Source of the DNA: Hyphomicrobiaceae bacterium
Lineage (GTDB): Bacteria > Pseudomonadota > Alphaproteobacteria > Rhizobiales > Hyphomicrobiaceae
Assembly: GCA_020638055.1 (NCBI GenBank)
Contig: JACKJH010000001.1
Coordinates: forward strand, 1,109,854 to 1,173,853
Length of the DNA: 64,000 bases
Direction: 5' to 3'
Shown here: piece by piece, positions 46,413-54,499 of the stretch
Layout of the letters: every line of letters starts with the position of its first letter
How positions within the stretch are numbered: position 1 is the stretch's first letter
Position numbers and translations under genes: made by a program
Notes under the pieces: model-generated
Told to the model about the DNA's origin: nothing
The model's database searches: none
The model's input: only the letters and a program-made list of their open reading frames with translations

Positions 46413-47894
46413 ATGAGCGTGACCAAGAATGAGGTGCTGGAAGCCCTGCGCGCCGTAAAAGGCCTGAGAGGGCAAGGTAGCATCGTTGATGAGGATCTCG
46501 TGTCGGAGGTCATCATCAAGGAGGACCGAGTCTACTTCTCCATTACAGTGCCAATCGATCGTGCCGGTGATCTGGAGCCAATGCGCCAGGCGGCAGAAAA
46601 GGCAGTGGCTGGCGTCGACGGTGTTGGTTCGGTTACTGCGGTGCTGACGGCGGAGGCTGCCGAGGGTACCGCTGGTCGGACGAACGGGGCGGCGCGCGCT
46701 GCCAACGGCGGTGCTCCCCAGATGGGGGGAGCTCCTGGTGGGGCGCCAGCAACCCATATGCCGGGACTGCCGGGCGTTAAACACATCGTGGCGGTTGCGT
46801 CGGGCAAGGGTGGCGTCGGCAAGTCAACGACGGCCGTGAATATCGCATTGGGGTTGAGCGCGCTCGGGCTCAAGGTTGGCATTTTTGATGCTGACATCTA
46901 CGGCCCGTCTCTGCCGCGGCTGGTGGGGCTTTCTGGTGATCAGCCTTCGGCCACCGAAGACCAGCAAAAGTTAATCCCGCTCAAGGCCTATGGGCTGTCG
47001 GTCATGTCGATGGGGTTCCTGGTAGATGAAGACCTGCCGATCGTCTGGCGTGGCCCGATGGTGACGCAGGCGCTCAACCAGATGTTGTTCGATGTTGCCT
47101 GGAACGACGGCGGAGATCTGGACGTGCTGGTCATAGACATGCCGCCAGGAACGGGCGACGTGCAGTTGACCATGGCGCAGCAGGTTCCGATGTCGGGTGC
47201 GGTTATCGTGTCGACGCCGCAGGACCTTGCGCTGATTGATGCGCGCAAGGGCCTCAATATGTTCCGCAAGGTTGACGTGCCGGTGTTCGGCATTGTCGAG
47301 AACATGAGCTACTTCGTGGCTCCCGATACCGGCAAGCGCTATGATATTTTCGGCCATGGTGGCGCCAAGCGTGAAGCGGAAAAGCTAGGTCTGAAGTTCC
47401 TGGGTGGCGTGCCTTTGCATATGGACATCCGCGAGCTTTCCGATGCTGGCACGCCGGTTACCGCAGTGCGTCCGGATGGACCTGAAGCCGCTGTATACAA
47501 AGAGCTTGCGGGCAAGGTTTGGGAAGCGGTGCAGAGCTCGAAGGGAGTCGAAGCTCCGATTATCAAGCTGTCATCGGAGCGGGACAGCCTGAAGGTCACG
47601 TTCAAGGATGGCTATTCCTATGATCTGCCCGCTGAAATGCTGCGTGTGATGAGCCCCTCCGCCGAGGTGCAAGGGCATTCCGCAGAACAGCGCGTTACTG
47701 TGCCTGGCAAGCGCAACGTCAAAATCAAAACGATGCAGCCGGTCGGTAAGTACGCCACAAAAATTACCTTCGACGATGGCCACGACACCGGGCTTTATTC
47801 CTGGTCATACCTTCTTGAACTCGGCCAGAACAAAGATGCCAAGTGGAAGGCCTATCTGGAGGAACTTGCCTCAAAGGGTATGAACCGCGATTGA
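46413..47894 (+). CDS. Mrp/ApbC-type Fe-S carrier ATPase with C-terminal DUF971
   Basis: A 493-residue protein with three parts. Residues 1-80 form a MIP18/DUF59 domain (TKNEVLEALRAVKGLRGQG). Residues about 120-370 are the Mrp/NBP35 P-loop ATPase (VASGKGGVGKSTTAVNIALG, VLVIDMPPGTGD). The last 110 residues (SLKVTFKDGYSYDLPAEMLR, KITFDDGHDTGLYSWSYLLELG) look like DUF971. Mrp proteins carry Fe-S clusters to targets; here the many Fe-S proteins of the dsr operon are obvious clients. A Gly/Ala-rich linker joins the first two domains. A strong terminator follows, ending the operon. Confidence 0.92.
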   Translation: MSVTKNEVLEALRAVKGLRGQGSIVDEDLVSEVIIKEDRVYFSITVPIDRAGDLEPMRQAAEKAVAGVDGVGSVTAVLTAEAAEGTAGRTNGAARAANGGAPQMGGAPGGAPATHMPGLPGVKHIVAVASGKGGVGKSTTAVNIALGLSALGLKVGIFDADIYGPSLPRLVGLSGDQPSATEDQQKLIPLKAYGLSVMSMGFLVDEDLPIVWRGPMVTQALNQMLFDVAWNDGGDLDVLVIDMPPGTGDVQLTMAQQVPMSGAVIVSTPQDLALIDARKGLNMFRKVDVPVFGIVENMSYFVAPDTGKRYDIFGHGGAKREAEKLGLKFLGGVPLHMDIRELSDAGTPVTAVRPDGPEAAVYKELAGKVWEAVQSSKGVEAPIIKLSSERDSLKVTFKDGYSYDLPAEMLRVMSPSAEVQGHSAEQRVTVPGKRNVKIKTMQPVGKYATKITFDDGHDTGLYSWSYLLELGQNKDAKWKAYLEELASKGMNRD

Positions 47895-47918
47895 TTGCGG
47901 AACTTTGGTTCGAATGTG

Positions 47919-47958
47919 AGCCCGTTCGCGGTTTCCAAAACCGTGAACGGGCTTTTTT
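47919..47958 (+). terminator. Rho-independent terminator after the Mrp-type gene
   Basis: AGCCCGTTCGCGGTTT (47919-47934) pairs with AAAACCGTGAACGGGCT, followed by TTTTT. It lies 25 bases after the stop codon and probably ends the long dsr transcript. Confidence 0.88.
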
Positions 47959-48464
47959 GCAATAAAATGGGCCGTGTTTTTGGGTTGAGGCGCCAGACGC
48001 TGGAACGCGTAGACGTTTCGCGGAACGCATAGCGGGGTCGATATTTTTAATTCCAGCTAACGCGCATTCCGATCCGATGGAATCGGATCGGCGCTCCAGC
48101 TTCTTGTTTGGTCGCATTTTCTTCGACGAACCAGTGTCCACTTCGTCGGAAAATGTTCTAGGTTTTTCGCGGCTCTACCGCTCCACACTTCGGCTAAGCA
48201 TGCTCTTTGGGCTGGAGCATGCTTTTCACGCCGAACCGCTTTACACTTCGGCTAAGCATGCTTGAACTCGGTGCGCAGTCATGGCTTTCGTCGATCACTA
48301 AATTTTTCGATGCCTTTATGAGGACGATACTTGACAGGGCGGTGACGGTGACGACGATAATGAGAAAACGCTCCATGCCGTTAACGGCTCGACCGCGTTC
48401 ACTTTTCGGCTGAACATGCGCTAGGCGATGGTGAATGCACAAAGCGTCAAGAGAGGAAATTCCC
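47959..48464. repeat. Gene-free stretch with clustered repeat modules
   Basis: About 500 bases without a credible gene. Module A lies at 48061-48099 and B at about 48102-48162. Two C-type modules follow between 48165 and 48264, sharing CGGCTAAGCATGC. A shortened D/C hybrid lies at about 48388-48421. The rhodanese ribosome binding site (gagagga) is at the right end. Confidence 0.8.
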
Positions 48465-49415
48465 ATGCAAAGGTTTATGGTTTATCCGCTTGCCCTATTG
48501 AGCCTCGTGTTCATGGCTTTTTCTGCCTTAGCGGCTGATCCTCTCGTTACAATCGATTGGGTCAAAGCCAATCTTGGCAAGCCGGGGATTGTATTGCTGG
48601 ACGTGACGAGCGGCGGTGGCCGCACTGAGGATGAATTTGCCAAAGCGCATATTCCCGGGTCTATCTTCACGAATTACGGCAAGGATGGGTGGCGCGAAGA
48701 AAACTCAGCGGGCGTAAAGGGCATGCTGCCTTCAGTAGAAAAGCTGGAGAAACTCATTGGTGCGAAGGGCATTGATAACGCGACCCACGTCGTGTTGATC
48801 CCAATGGGCAAGCGGGCGCAGGATACCGGTGCTGCAACACGCATTTACTGGACCTTCAAAGTGCTTGGCCACGACAATGTTTCGATATTGGACGGTGGAT
48901 ATATTGGTTGGACGGCCGAAGTTGACAAAGCCAGCAAGAAACCCATCAACCCGTTGGAGACTGGTGAGTCCAAGCCGGCTGCCAAAGTCTTCAAAGCGAA
49001 TTTACGAAAGGATATGATTGCGACCAAAGAGGATGTGAACGCGGCAATGGCGGACAAAGAGCCGCTCATTGATAATCGACCCAACGATTTCTTTTTGGGC
49101 ATATCCAAGAGCGGCGCTGCAAAGGTTGCCGGAACGATCCCGGGCGCGACTAACCTGCCGGAGTCCTGGCTTACTGTGAACAATGGCGGCAAGTTCCGTT
49201 CGAAGAAACAGCTAGAGAAGCTTTACAAAACGGCAGGCGTTGCGACTTCAGGTAAACAGATCAACTTCTGTAATACCGGCCATTGGGCCAGCCTGGGCTG
49301 GTTTGTTTCATCGGAGATCATGGGCAACAAGCAGGCCACGATGTACGACGGTTCGATGGCGGAATGGACCCGCGACGACAAGGCGCCTGTGCAGCGCACA
49401 GTGGAAATTGACTGA
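48465..49415 (+). CDS. Secreted two-domain rhodanese-type sulfurtransferase
   Basis: A 316-residue exported sulfurtransferase. The start at 48465 follows gagaggaa and opens a signal peptide (VYPLALLSLVFMAFSALAA). Two rhodanese domains follow; the first (VLLDVTSGGGRTEDEFAKAHIPG) lacks the active Cys, the second has it in KQINFCNTGHWAS. It likely moves sulfane sulfur from thiosulfate or a persulfide in the periplasm. Placed just after the dsr operon, it may prepare sulfur for import, but it is preceded by a terminator and repeats so it is transcribed separately. Confidence 0.9.
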   Translation: MQRFMVYPLALLSLVFMAFSALAADPLVTIDWVKANLGKPGIVLLDVTSGGGRTEDEFAKAHIPGSIFTNYGKDGWREENSAGVKGMLPSVEKLEKLIGAKGIDNATHVVLIPMGKRAQDTGAATRIYWTFKVLGHDNVSILDGGYIGWTAEVDKASKKPINPLETGESKPAAKVFKANLRKDMIATKEDVNAAMADKEPLIDNRPNDFFLGISKSGAAKVAGTIPGATNLPESWLTVNNGGKFRSKKQLEKLYKTAGVATSGKQINFCNTGHWASLGWFVSSEIMGNKQATMYDGSMAEWTRDDKAPVQRTVEID

Positions 49416-49506
49416 TCGAAATCTCATGGCGGGCGGCGTTTGAAATACGCCGCCAAGCCGCTCAATAGGCCTGATCGTTCAAAAGTGAGCGGTGTGGATT
49501 GGCTGT

Positions 49507-49610
49507 CTAGAGCGCATTGCGATCCGATGGAATCGGATCGGCGATCTTGCTTCTTATCTGGTCGCATTTTCTTCGACGAACCGGCGTCCACTTCGTCGGA
49601 AAATGCTCTA
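49507..49610. repeat. Repeat modules A and B between rhodanese and thioredoxin genes
   Basis: Module A (core GATCCGATGGAATCGGATC) followed by module B (CATTTTCTTCGACGAACCGG to TCGTCGGAAAATGCTCTA). It starts in CTAG. The order and spacing A-B are the same as at 48061 and 52791. Confidence 0.85.
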
Positions 49611-49697
49611 ACAACTACAGGGGCGGGTGCTTTCTTTTATGGCAGGCGTTCGCGGTGACGCCAGTGCGATTTATAAAGTGCTCGTTAAGGCGTGAAC

Positions 49698-50153
49698 ATG
49701 CAGCAAGCTGACATTGAAACTATCGTATGCCCTAGCTGTGGCGCGTTGAACCGCGCGCCGTCCGACAAACTGCAGGAGGGTGCGCGGCCGAAATGCGGCA
49801 AATGTCACGAACCAATGTTCAAAGGTTCGCCTGTGGCGGCACCATCGGCTGCTTCTTTCGACCGCTTTATTGGCAAAGGCTCGCTGCCGGTTCTTGTCGA
49901 CTTCTGGGCGGAATGGTGTGGCCCGTGCAAAATGATGGCACCGATGTTCGCGCGCGCTGCGGAGGCCCTTGAGCCCGAGGTGCGGTTGCTGAAAGTCGAT
50001 ACCGAGGCTGTTCCCGAGGTTGCTGCCCGCTATGGTATCCGTTCAATCCCGACGTTGATTCTCTTTCGCGGGGGACGTGAAATTGCCCGGCAGCCGGGTG
50101 CCATGGACGCGGCTGCGATCGAACGCTGGACGCGCGATGCCATGGCGCGGTGA
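49698..50153 (+). CDS. trxC: Thioredoxin 2 (TrxC type)
   Basis: A 151-residue thioredoxin with the extra N-terminal zinc ribbon of TrxC (VCPSCGALNRAP and PKCGKCHEPMF). The active site is WAEWCGPCKMMAP. The cis-Pro loop IRSIPTLILF is present. TrxC is a cytoplasmic disulfide reductant, often under oxidative stress control. It starts at ATG 49698 after taagg. It may keep DsrC or the other Cys-rich sulfur proteins reduced; that is inferred from position. Confidence 0.93.
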   Translation: MQQADIETIVCPSCGALNRAPSDKLQEGARPKCGKCHEPMFKGSPVAAPSAASFDRFIGKGSLPVLVDFWAEWCGPCKMMAPMFARAAEALEPEVRLLKVDTEAVPEVAARYGIRSIPTLILFRGGREIARQPGAMDAAAIERWTRDAMAR

Positions 50154-50170
50154 GCGCAACTAAGAGCGGT

Positions 50171-51160
50171 TCAGGCTGCCAGATCCGGTTCCCTTGTCTT
50201 TGAGGACGTTCTGATTGCTTGAAATGACTGGCGCATGCTGGTGCCGGAGGCGCGCGTCACTTCATATGCCGCCCAGTCGGCAAATTCCTGGCGACGAGAG
50301 ACGCCCGTCATGCCACGCTGCTTGCCTGCAATCACGCACCAGATAACATCGCCATCTTCGTTCGGTGCGGCGTCGACGATGCGTTTCACCTGCAATGCGT
50401 CGCCTTCACCGCCATTGGAGTAGTAGGCTCCGAGCTTTATATCCTGCCTCTTCAGGTGACGATTGGCCGCCGCTTGGCGCATCAAACTTCGTAGTTCCAG
50501 AAATTCCTCTTCAGAAATGTCGACGAATGTACCGATCTTTTCCAGCGCCGAAACAAAATCGCTATGTGAGAACGCGTCGCCAGCATTTGTCGCGGTGGGC
50601 GTCTCAGGCAACAGGATGCTGCTAAGTCCGGCCGGATAACGTCGCCATGCGAAGAACGCGTTCACCGCAACGGCCACGGAAACGATGATCAATGTGTTGA
50701 CCAGTACGGGCGTCAACACAAACTGGAAGCCAAGTGCGTGAACCTGCGAGCCGCCAATAACCGCAGTAAGTGCCGTCGCGCCGCCTGGAGGATGTATGGC
50801 GCGCATGTAATACATTGCTGAGATGGACAGGCCAACTGCCAGGGCGGAAGCGAGTGCAATGTCGCCTACGAATTTGGCGCAGGCGACGCCGACAATGGCA
50901 GAGACGATATGGCCAACAATTACTGCCCATGGTTGTGAGGAAGCAGCATGAGGCACGGCAAACAATAAAACGGCGGATGAACCCATTGATGCAACCATGA
51001 TTGCTGCACCAACTTCTCCCAGAACGCCGCGTTCCAGAAGAACAATAATGGCAATTCCCAAAAAGCCACCAACGCCAGATATAAAACGTTCGAAATGACT
51101 CACGGGCGCCAGCTCTATGCCGACAAGGCGCTGGAAGTTTTCGCTTAAACCTGGCTTCAT
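50171..51160 (-). CDS. HPP-family membrane protein
   Basis: A 329-residue protein with five or so membrane segments in the first 190 residues and the signature MRAIHPPGGATALTAVIGG of the HPP family. In cyanobacteria a relative is a nitrite transporter, but most members have unknown substrates. The C-terminal 140 residues are soluble, with SDFVSALEKIGTFVDISEEEFLELRSLM. The start at 51160 (MKPGLSENFQ) is chosen because the frame before it looks weak; 51199 is possible. It may move a small anion such as sulfite; unproven. Confidence 0.85.
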   Translation of the reverse strand: MKPGLSENFQRLVGIELAPVSHFERFISGVGGFLGIAIIVLLERGVLGEVGAAIMVASMGSSAVLLFAVPHAASSQPWAVIVGHIVSAIVGVACAKFVGDIALASALAVGLSISAMYYMRAIHPPGGATALTAVIGGSQVHALGFQFVLTPVLVNTLIIVSVAVAVNAFFAWRRYPAGLSSILLPETPTATNAGDAFSHSDFVSALEKIGTFVDISEEEFLELRSLMRQAAANRHLKRQDIKLGAYYSNGGEGDALQVKRIVDAAPNEDGDVIWCVIAGKQRGMTGVSRRQEFADWAAYEVTRASGTSMRQSFQAIRTSSKTREPDLAA

Positions 51161-51215
51161 TTCACGGCTCACTGCGACGCGTTTTAAAACGCAAATCAAT
51201 AACAGTGAGCGTCTA

Positions 51216-52679
51216 TCATGCCTTTGATATTGTTTCGGCGTGCCATTGCGCCTCAGGCAAACCAGCAGAAATGCAGCGCTGATTTAGAACAGAAATAAAA
51301 TCTGAAGAACCAGCGACGTAAATGTCAGTTTCGGCAATCTGCGACGTTTCGTTCAGTACGGTTTCGATAACGGTTTCCCGCGGCGTTGCAGCATCGAATG
51401 CGATGTAACGAAAATCGTCGAGCACACCAGCGTAGGATTTCAGGAGATTTTCCTGATAAAGACCTTCCTCTCCGGCTAGCCGAACCAAAGCGATATAGGG
51501 TGCGTGCTCGAGAGACAATGCATGCTGCAATATGCTTTTGATTTGTGCAAAGCCGCCGCCTTCGGCAACAAGCACAACGGCACGTTCAGAGGAGTCATCG
51601 AGAACGAACGAGCCAATCGGACCTCTTACTGTTACATCAGTGTTGCGCAACAAGGATGCAAATGGTCCGCGCAAATCCTCATCGTCGGGAGGTGTGTGGC
51701 ATTCGACATGCACTTCAAGGCGGCGTTCGTCGCAAGGACAGCTTGCGGCGGGTACGATGCGGCTTTTGCCGTTGACCGCGATCTCCACGCGTTGTCCCGC
51801 GAGGTAACGCAAGCGCTCGGCGCGTGATGTCATAAGATGCACTGCGATGCGATTGCCACCCAGAACTTCAACGTCGCGGACGCGTGCACGAACGGTTTGC
51901 TCAGGAATGTCGGCTGGTCCGCCCGTTGCAACCTCAAGGCTTACGTCGCTGACGGCGGTGTAGGAACAGGCAAGCGTGTAGCCTTGCTGCTGTTCGGTTT
52001 GCGACAGCATGAAATCGTGTGGGCGCACCTTGACGACTTCGCCTTTGGCGACGCGACACTTGCATTCTCCGCAGGTGCCATTCGAACAGCCATAGGGCAT
52101 GGGAAGACCGGCGCGCAGACCGGCTTCCAATATCGATTCTTTGCCATTTACCTCAAAGGTCTGTTCGCCTGGTAGCAGGGTCACCTGGGTGTTTATCACG
52201 CGCATTATTCGTTCCTTGGCCAGCAGCGCTTGCAAGCGCTCCATATCGGCGGGCGTTGTTTCAAGCTCTCGACGCAACCATTGCATGAACGCATCGGTGA
52301 AGCCCTTTTCCGTTTCACCCTCTTCTTCTGCTTCGGCAAGTCTTTCAGCGATCCAGCCGACGGTACGCTCGTAGTGGCTGAGCTTTACGCTAACGGCGGC
52401 GTAATCGCGACCAAGCAGTCTTAAACGTTCGTGCAGCACGTGTGCGTCGGGGAGATCTTCTTGTGGCTTCTTGCGTAGCGCTTGTTCCTTTATCTCCTCG
52501 ACCCGTTTCAGCTCGGCTTCGTCATTCAGCTTGACGTCTGGGAAATGTTTGAGCGCTTCGTCCAGGTCGACCTGGCCGTCGAAGGTTGCGAGTTCTCCGC
52601 TTTTGGCCATCTTTTGAAGGTTTGCACGAGATGTCCCAACCAAGCGGGCCAAACGACTCAATGGGATGAGATGGGGCAT
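51216..52679 (-). CDS. 2Fe-2S ferredoxin/flavin reductase with HTH-like N-terminus
   Basis: A 487-residue protein in an unusual order. Residues 1-50 look like a MerR-type helix-turn-helix (PLSRLARLVGTSRANLQKMAKSGELATFDGQVDLDEALKH). A long charged helical linker runs to about 160. A plant-type ferredoxin follows, PYGCSNGTCGECKCRVAKG plus YTLACSY (Cx5Cx2C...C). The C-terminal 240 residues resemble a flavin/NAD reductase (LAGQRVEIAVNGK, VVLVAEGGGFAQIKSIL), though the flavin-binding RxYS-type motif is not obvious. It likely moves electrons between NAD(P)H and a partner, possibly with a DNA-linked sensing role. Confidence 0.85.
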   Translation of the reverse strand: MPHLIPLSRLARLVGTSRANLQKMAKSGELATFDGQVDLDEALKHFPDVKLNDEAELKRVEEIKEQALRKKPQEDLPDAHVLHERLRLLGRDYAAVSVKLSHYERTVGWIAERLAEAEEEGETEKGFTDAFMQWLRRELETTPADMERLQALLAKERIMRVINTQVTLLPGEQTFEVNGKESILEAGLRAGLPMPYGCSNGTCGECKCRVAKGEVVKVRPHDFMLSQTEQQQGYTLACSYTAVSDVSLEVATGGPADIPEQTVRARVRDVEVLGGNRIAVHLMTSRAERLRYLAGQRVEIAVNGKSRIVPAASCPCDERRLEVHVECHTPPDDEDLRGPFASLLRNTDVTVRGPIGSFVLDDSSERAVVLVAEGGGFAQIKSILQHALSLEHAPYIALVRLAGEEGLYQENLLKSYAGVLDDFRYIAFDAATPRETVIETVLNETSQIAETDIYVAGSSDFISVLNQRCISAGLPEAQWHAETISKA

Positions 52680-52758
52680 AAATTACCTGTAAGATGGAAA
52701 CTCAGGCGGGTTTGCATTCAATGCGGTTGCCAGTTTGAAAGTCGCGAATGTAGCTCTT

Positions 52759-52782
52759 TGTGCCTGTGCCTGTGCCTGTGCC
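52759..52782. repeat. Four copies of the hexamer TGTGCC
   Basis: A short tandem repeat, four units of TGTGCC, in the gap before the ferredoxin-reductase gene. Being in a non-coding gap and a multiple of six, it is unlikely to switch a reading frame. Confidence 0.8.
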
Positions 52783-52790
52783 TTGCCCGG

Positions 52791-52895
52791 CTAGAGCGCT
52801 TTTCGATCCGATGGAATCGGATCAGCGCTCCAGCTTTTTGTTTGGTCGCATTTTCTGCGACGAACCGGTATCCACTCCCTCGGAAAATACTCTAG
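52791..52895. repeat. Repeat modules A and B before the second cysteine-less DsrC-like gene
   Basis: It starts and ends with CTAG. Module A core is GATCCGATGGAATCGGATC; module B has CATTTTCTGCGACGAACCGG and CTCGGAAAATACTCTAG, slightly diverged. Confidence 0.85.
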
Positions 52896-52971
52896 ACGGG
52901 CAAGACCAAGTCCCGTGCATGGAAGTCGATTGCTTCATCAAAGGCGGGCTAGAGCTACACGCGCCCAAGCT

Positions 52972-53346
52972 TCAGAAGCTGGAGCCGAACGAAGCGCTTT
53001 GTGCATCGTGAGGCACGGGTACTCCGGCCAGGCGGGTACCCTGTGCGACCGGCCCGCCTGGGAATAGCTGATAAAGATATCGGCTTCCGCCTTGCGCCTT
53101 AAAGGCGTTGTCGAGCATTTCAGCGATCTCGCGGGCGCCCTTTTCTTCACCATGCTCAACGTAATGTGCACGTAGAAGGTCAATGACCTTCCAGTGGTCA
53201 TCGCCGAGCGTAATTCCATCGGCCTTGGCGTCTTTTTCGGCCTGCTCTTTCGACCAGCCTGCGATGTCATTGGAGCGTGAGAGCTTTTCGACTTCGACGT
53301 CAGGGTCCTGCGCGGCAATGAGCTTGTTGATATCAAGGTCGGACAT
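52972..53346 (-). CDS. Cysteine-less DsrC/TusE-family protein 2
   Basis: A 124-residue DsrC-family protein. The fold markers are IAGWSKEQAEKDAKADGITLGDDHWKVIDLLRAHY and SRYLYQLFPGGPVAQGTRLAGVPVP. The position of the first arm Cys is Thr (GTRLAGVP), and the long tail HDAQSASFGSSF has no Cys. It cannot form the DsrC persulfide, so a regulatory or scaffolding role is likely. It differs from the other Cys-less copy at 28283 in sequence and tail, so they are not recent duplicates. It starts at 53346 after gaggaaatgt on the leftward strand. Confidence 0.88.
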   Translation of the reverse strand: MSDLDINKLIAAQDPDVEVEKLSRSNDIAGWSKEQAEKDAKADGITLGDDHWKVIDLLRAHYVEHGEEKGAREIAEMLDNAFKAQGGSRYLYQLFPGGPVAQGTRLAGVPVPHDAQSASFGSSF

Positions 53347-53573
53347 ACATTTCCTCCGTATCTAAACCCTATTGTGGCTGTTTTTATTTCTTCAAACTTT
53401 GGTTTTGCTGGTTGCGTGTCGAGGGCAGAGCGTTGCGTGGCTGTATTGGCTGAACCAATGGGTTTTCATTGCTCAATTCAGATGCGCGTCTAGATCATCT
53501 GATTGCGAAGGCTGAAGCAGATTGTGGGTTGGCCTGCCTCCCGTGTTGTGAGAGTCAGCCTTGGCTTTGGCGA

Positions 53574-53879
53574 CTACTCTGTGGGTTTACAGCGTTTCAT
53601 GGGCGTGCCTCGGCAATGGTCAAACCAATCGTCGGGAATTTCCGTGTATTCGGGTGTTTCTATTTCGAATTGTGCGCCAACCAGGCCAAGCCGGTCACGG
53701 AGATAGGGGGATAGCCCGCCAACGAACTGGCGGAGATTGCCGCAAACATCGCAAAGGATATAGACGCGGCTGTCGATGCGTCTTGGCCGCCAGCCTTGAG
53801 GCAACGCATCCTTGAGCAGCGTTGGACCCTTGACATCAGCTTCATGCTCGGCACCGCAGGCTTCGCATTGGATCTTCAT
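53574..53879 (-). CDS. Small CxxC zinc-ribbon-like protein, twin 1
   Basis: A 101-residue soluble protein starting MKIQCEACGAEHEAD; an earlier ATG at 53903 is possible. Two CxxC pairs (CEACG and LCDVCGNL) should bind a metal, probably zinc. Between and after them are ALPQGWRPRRIDSRVYI and GGLSPYLRDRLGL. The next leftward gene upstream (53971-54249) encodes a clear paralogue. I do not know the family. Position next to a DsrC-like gene suggests a sulfur-related role, without direct proof. Confidence 0.72.
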   Translation of the reverse strand: MKIQCEACGAEHEADVKGPTLLKDALPQGWRPRRIDSRVYILCDVCGNLRQFVGGLSPYLRDRLGLVGAQFEIETPEYTEIPDDWFDHCRGTPMKRCKPTE

Positions 53880-53970
53880 TTGCGGCTCACTTTCAATTGC
53901 CATGTGCGCCCGGGATTGAGGTTTTCGTAACAAGCCACGATGGGACGCACGGCAAGGCAATGCTCGGCGG

Positions 53971-54249
53971 TCAACGGATTGTGCGATTGCGAAAGAAGCT
54001 GCCACTGGCATGTTCATCAAATTCACAAGTTGCGTATTCCGGCACGCCGAGATTTTCCTGAAGATACGCAGAGATCCCACCCTTGAAATGCATGATATCG
54101 CCACAGCAGTCGCAAAGGGTATAAACGTTGCCGTTAATCTTGCGCGTGACCCAGCCTTTTGGAAGTCCTGTTTCTGTGAGCAACGGCGCATCCGGCGGGT
54201 ATGGCGTCATCTTGCAGGCCTTGCAGATAATGTCCGGTGGTGTCGGCAT
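53971..54249 (-). CDS. Small CxxC zinc-ribbon-like protein, twin 2
   Basis: A 92-residue protein with CKAC (IICKACKMT) and CDCC (TLCDCCGDI) pairs, the segment GLPKGWVTRKINGNVYTL and GGISAYLQENLGV. Both its blocks and spacing match twin 1, so the two arose by duplication. It starts with ATG at 54249. The gene order twin 2, twin 1, DsrC-like, all leftward, suggests one transcription unit. Function unknown. Confidence 0.72.
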   Translation of the reverse strand: MPTPPDIICKACKMTPYPPDAPLLTETGLPKGWVTRKINGNVYTLCDCCGDIMHFKGGISAYLQENLGVPEYATCEFDEHASGSFFRNRTIR

Positions 54250-54499
54250 CGTTCACTCCCCGCCCACATTGGAGCCTTAACGGCGCGAATACAGGCTGAA
54301 TTGCATTTTGCGGCATTATCGCGTCCAACCGGGCTGCGATGCAAGAACCATGGAGCCGCAGGTGCGAACCCGGTGATGACCGTGATTGAAGTCAAACGCG
54401 ATGTTTGGCATCACATTGTCAAAAACGTAGTTTCCATCGAGATGTACCAGCGCAATTTGCGTTGATTGAGCAAGAAACCACCTACAGGAGGCCTGCAAC

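Noticed and set aside
52759..52782. Phase-variable repeat
   Set aside because: The TGTGCC units are hexamers in a non-coding gap, so slippage would not change a reading frame.
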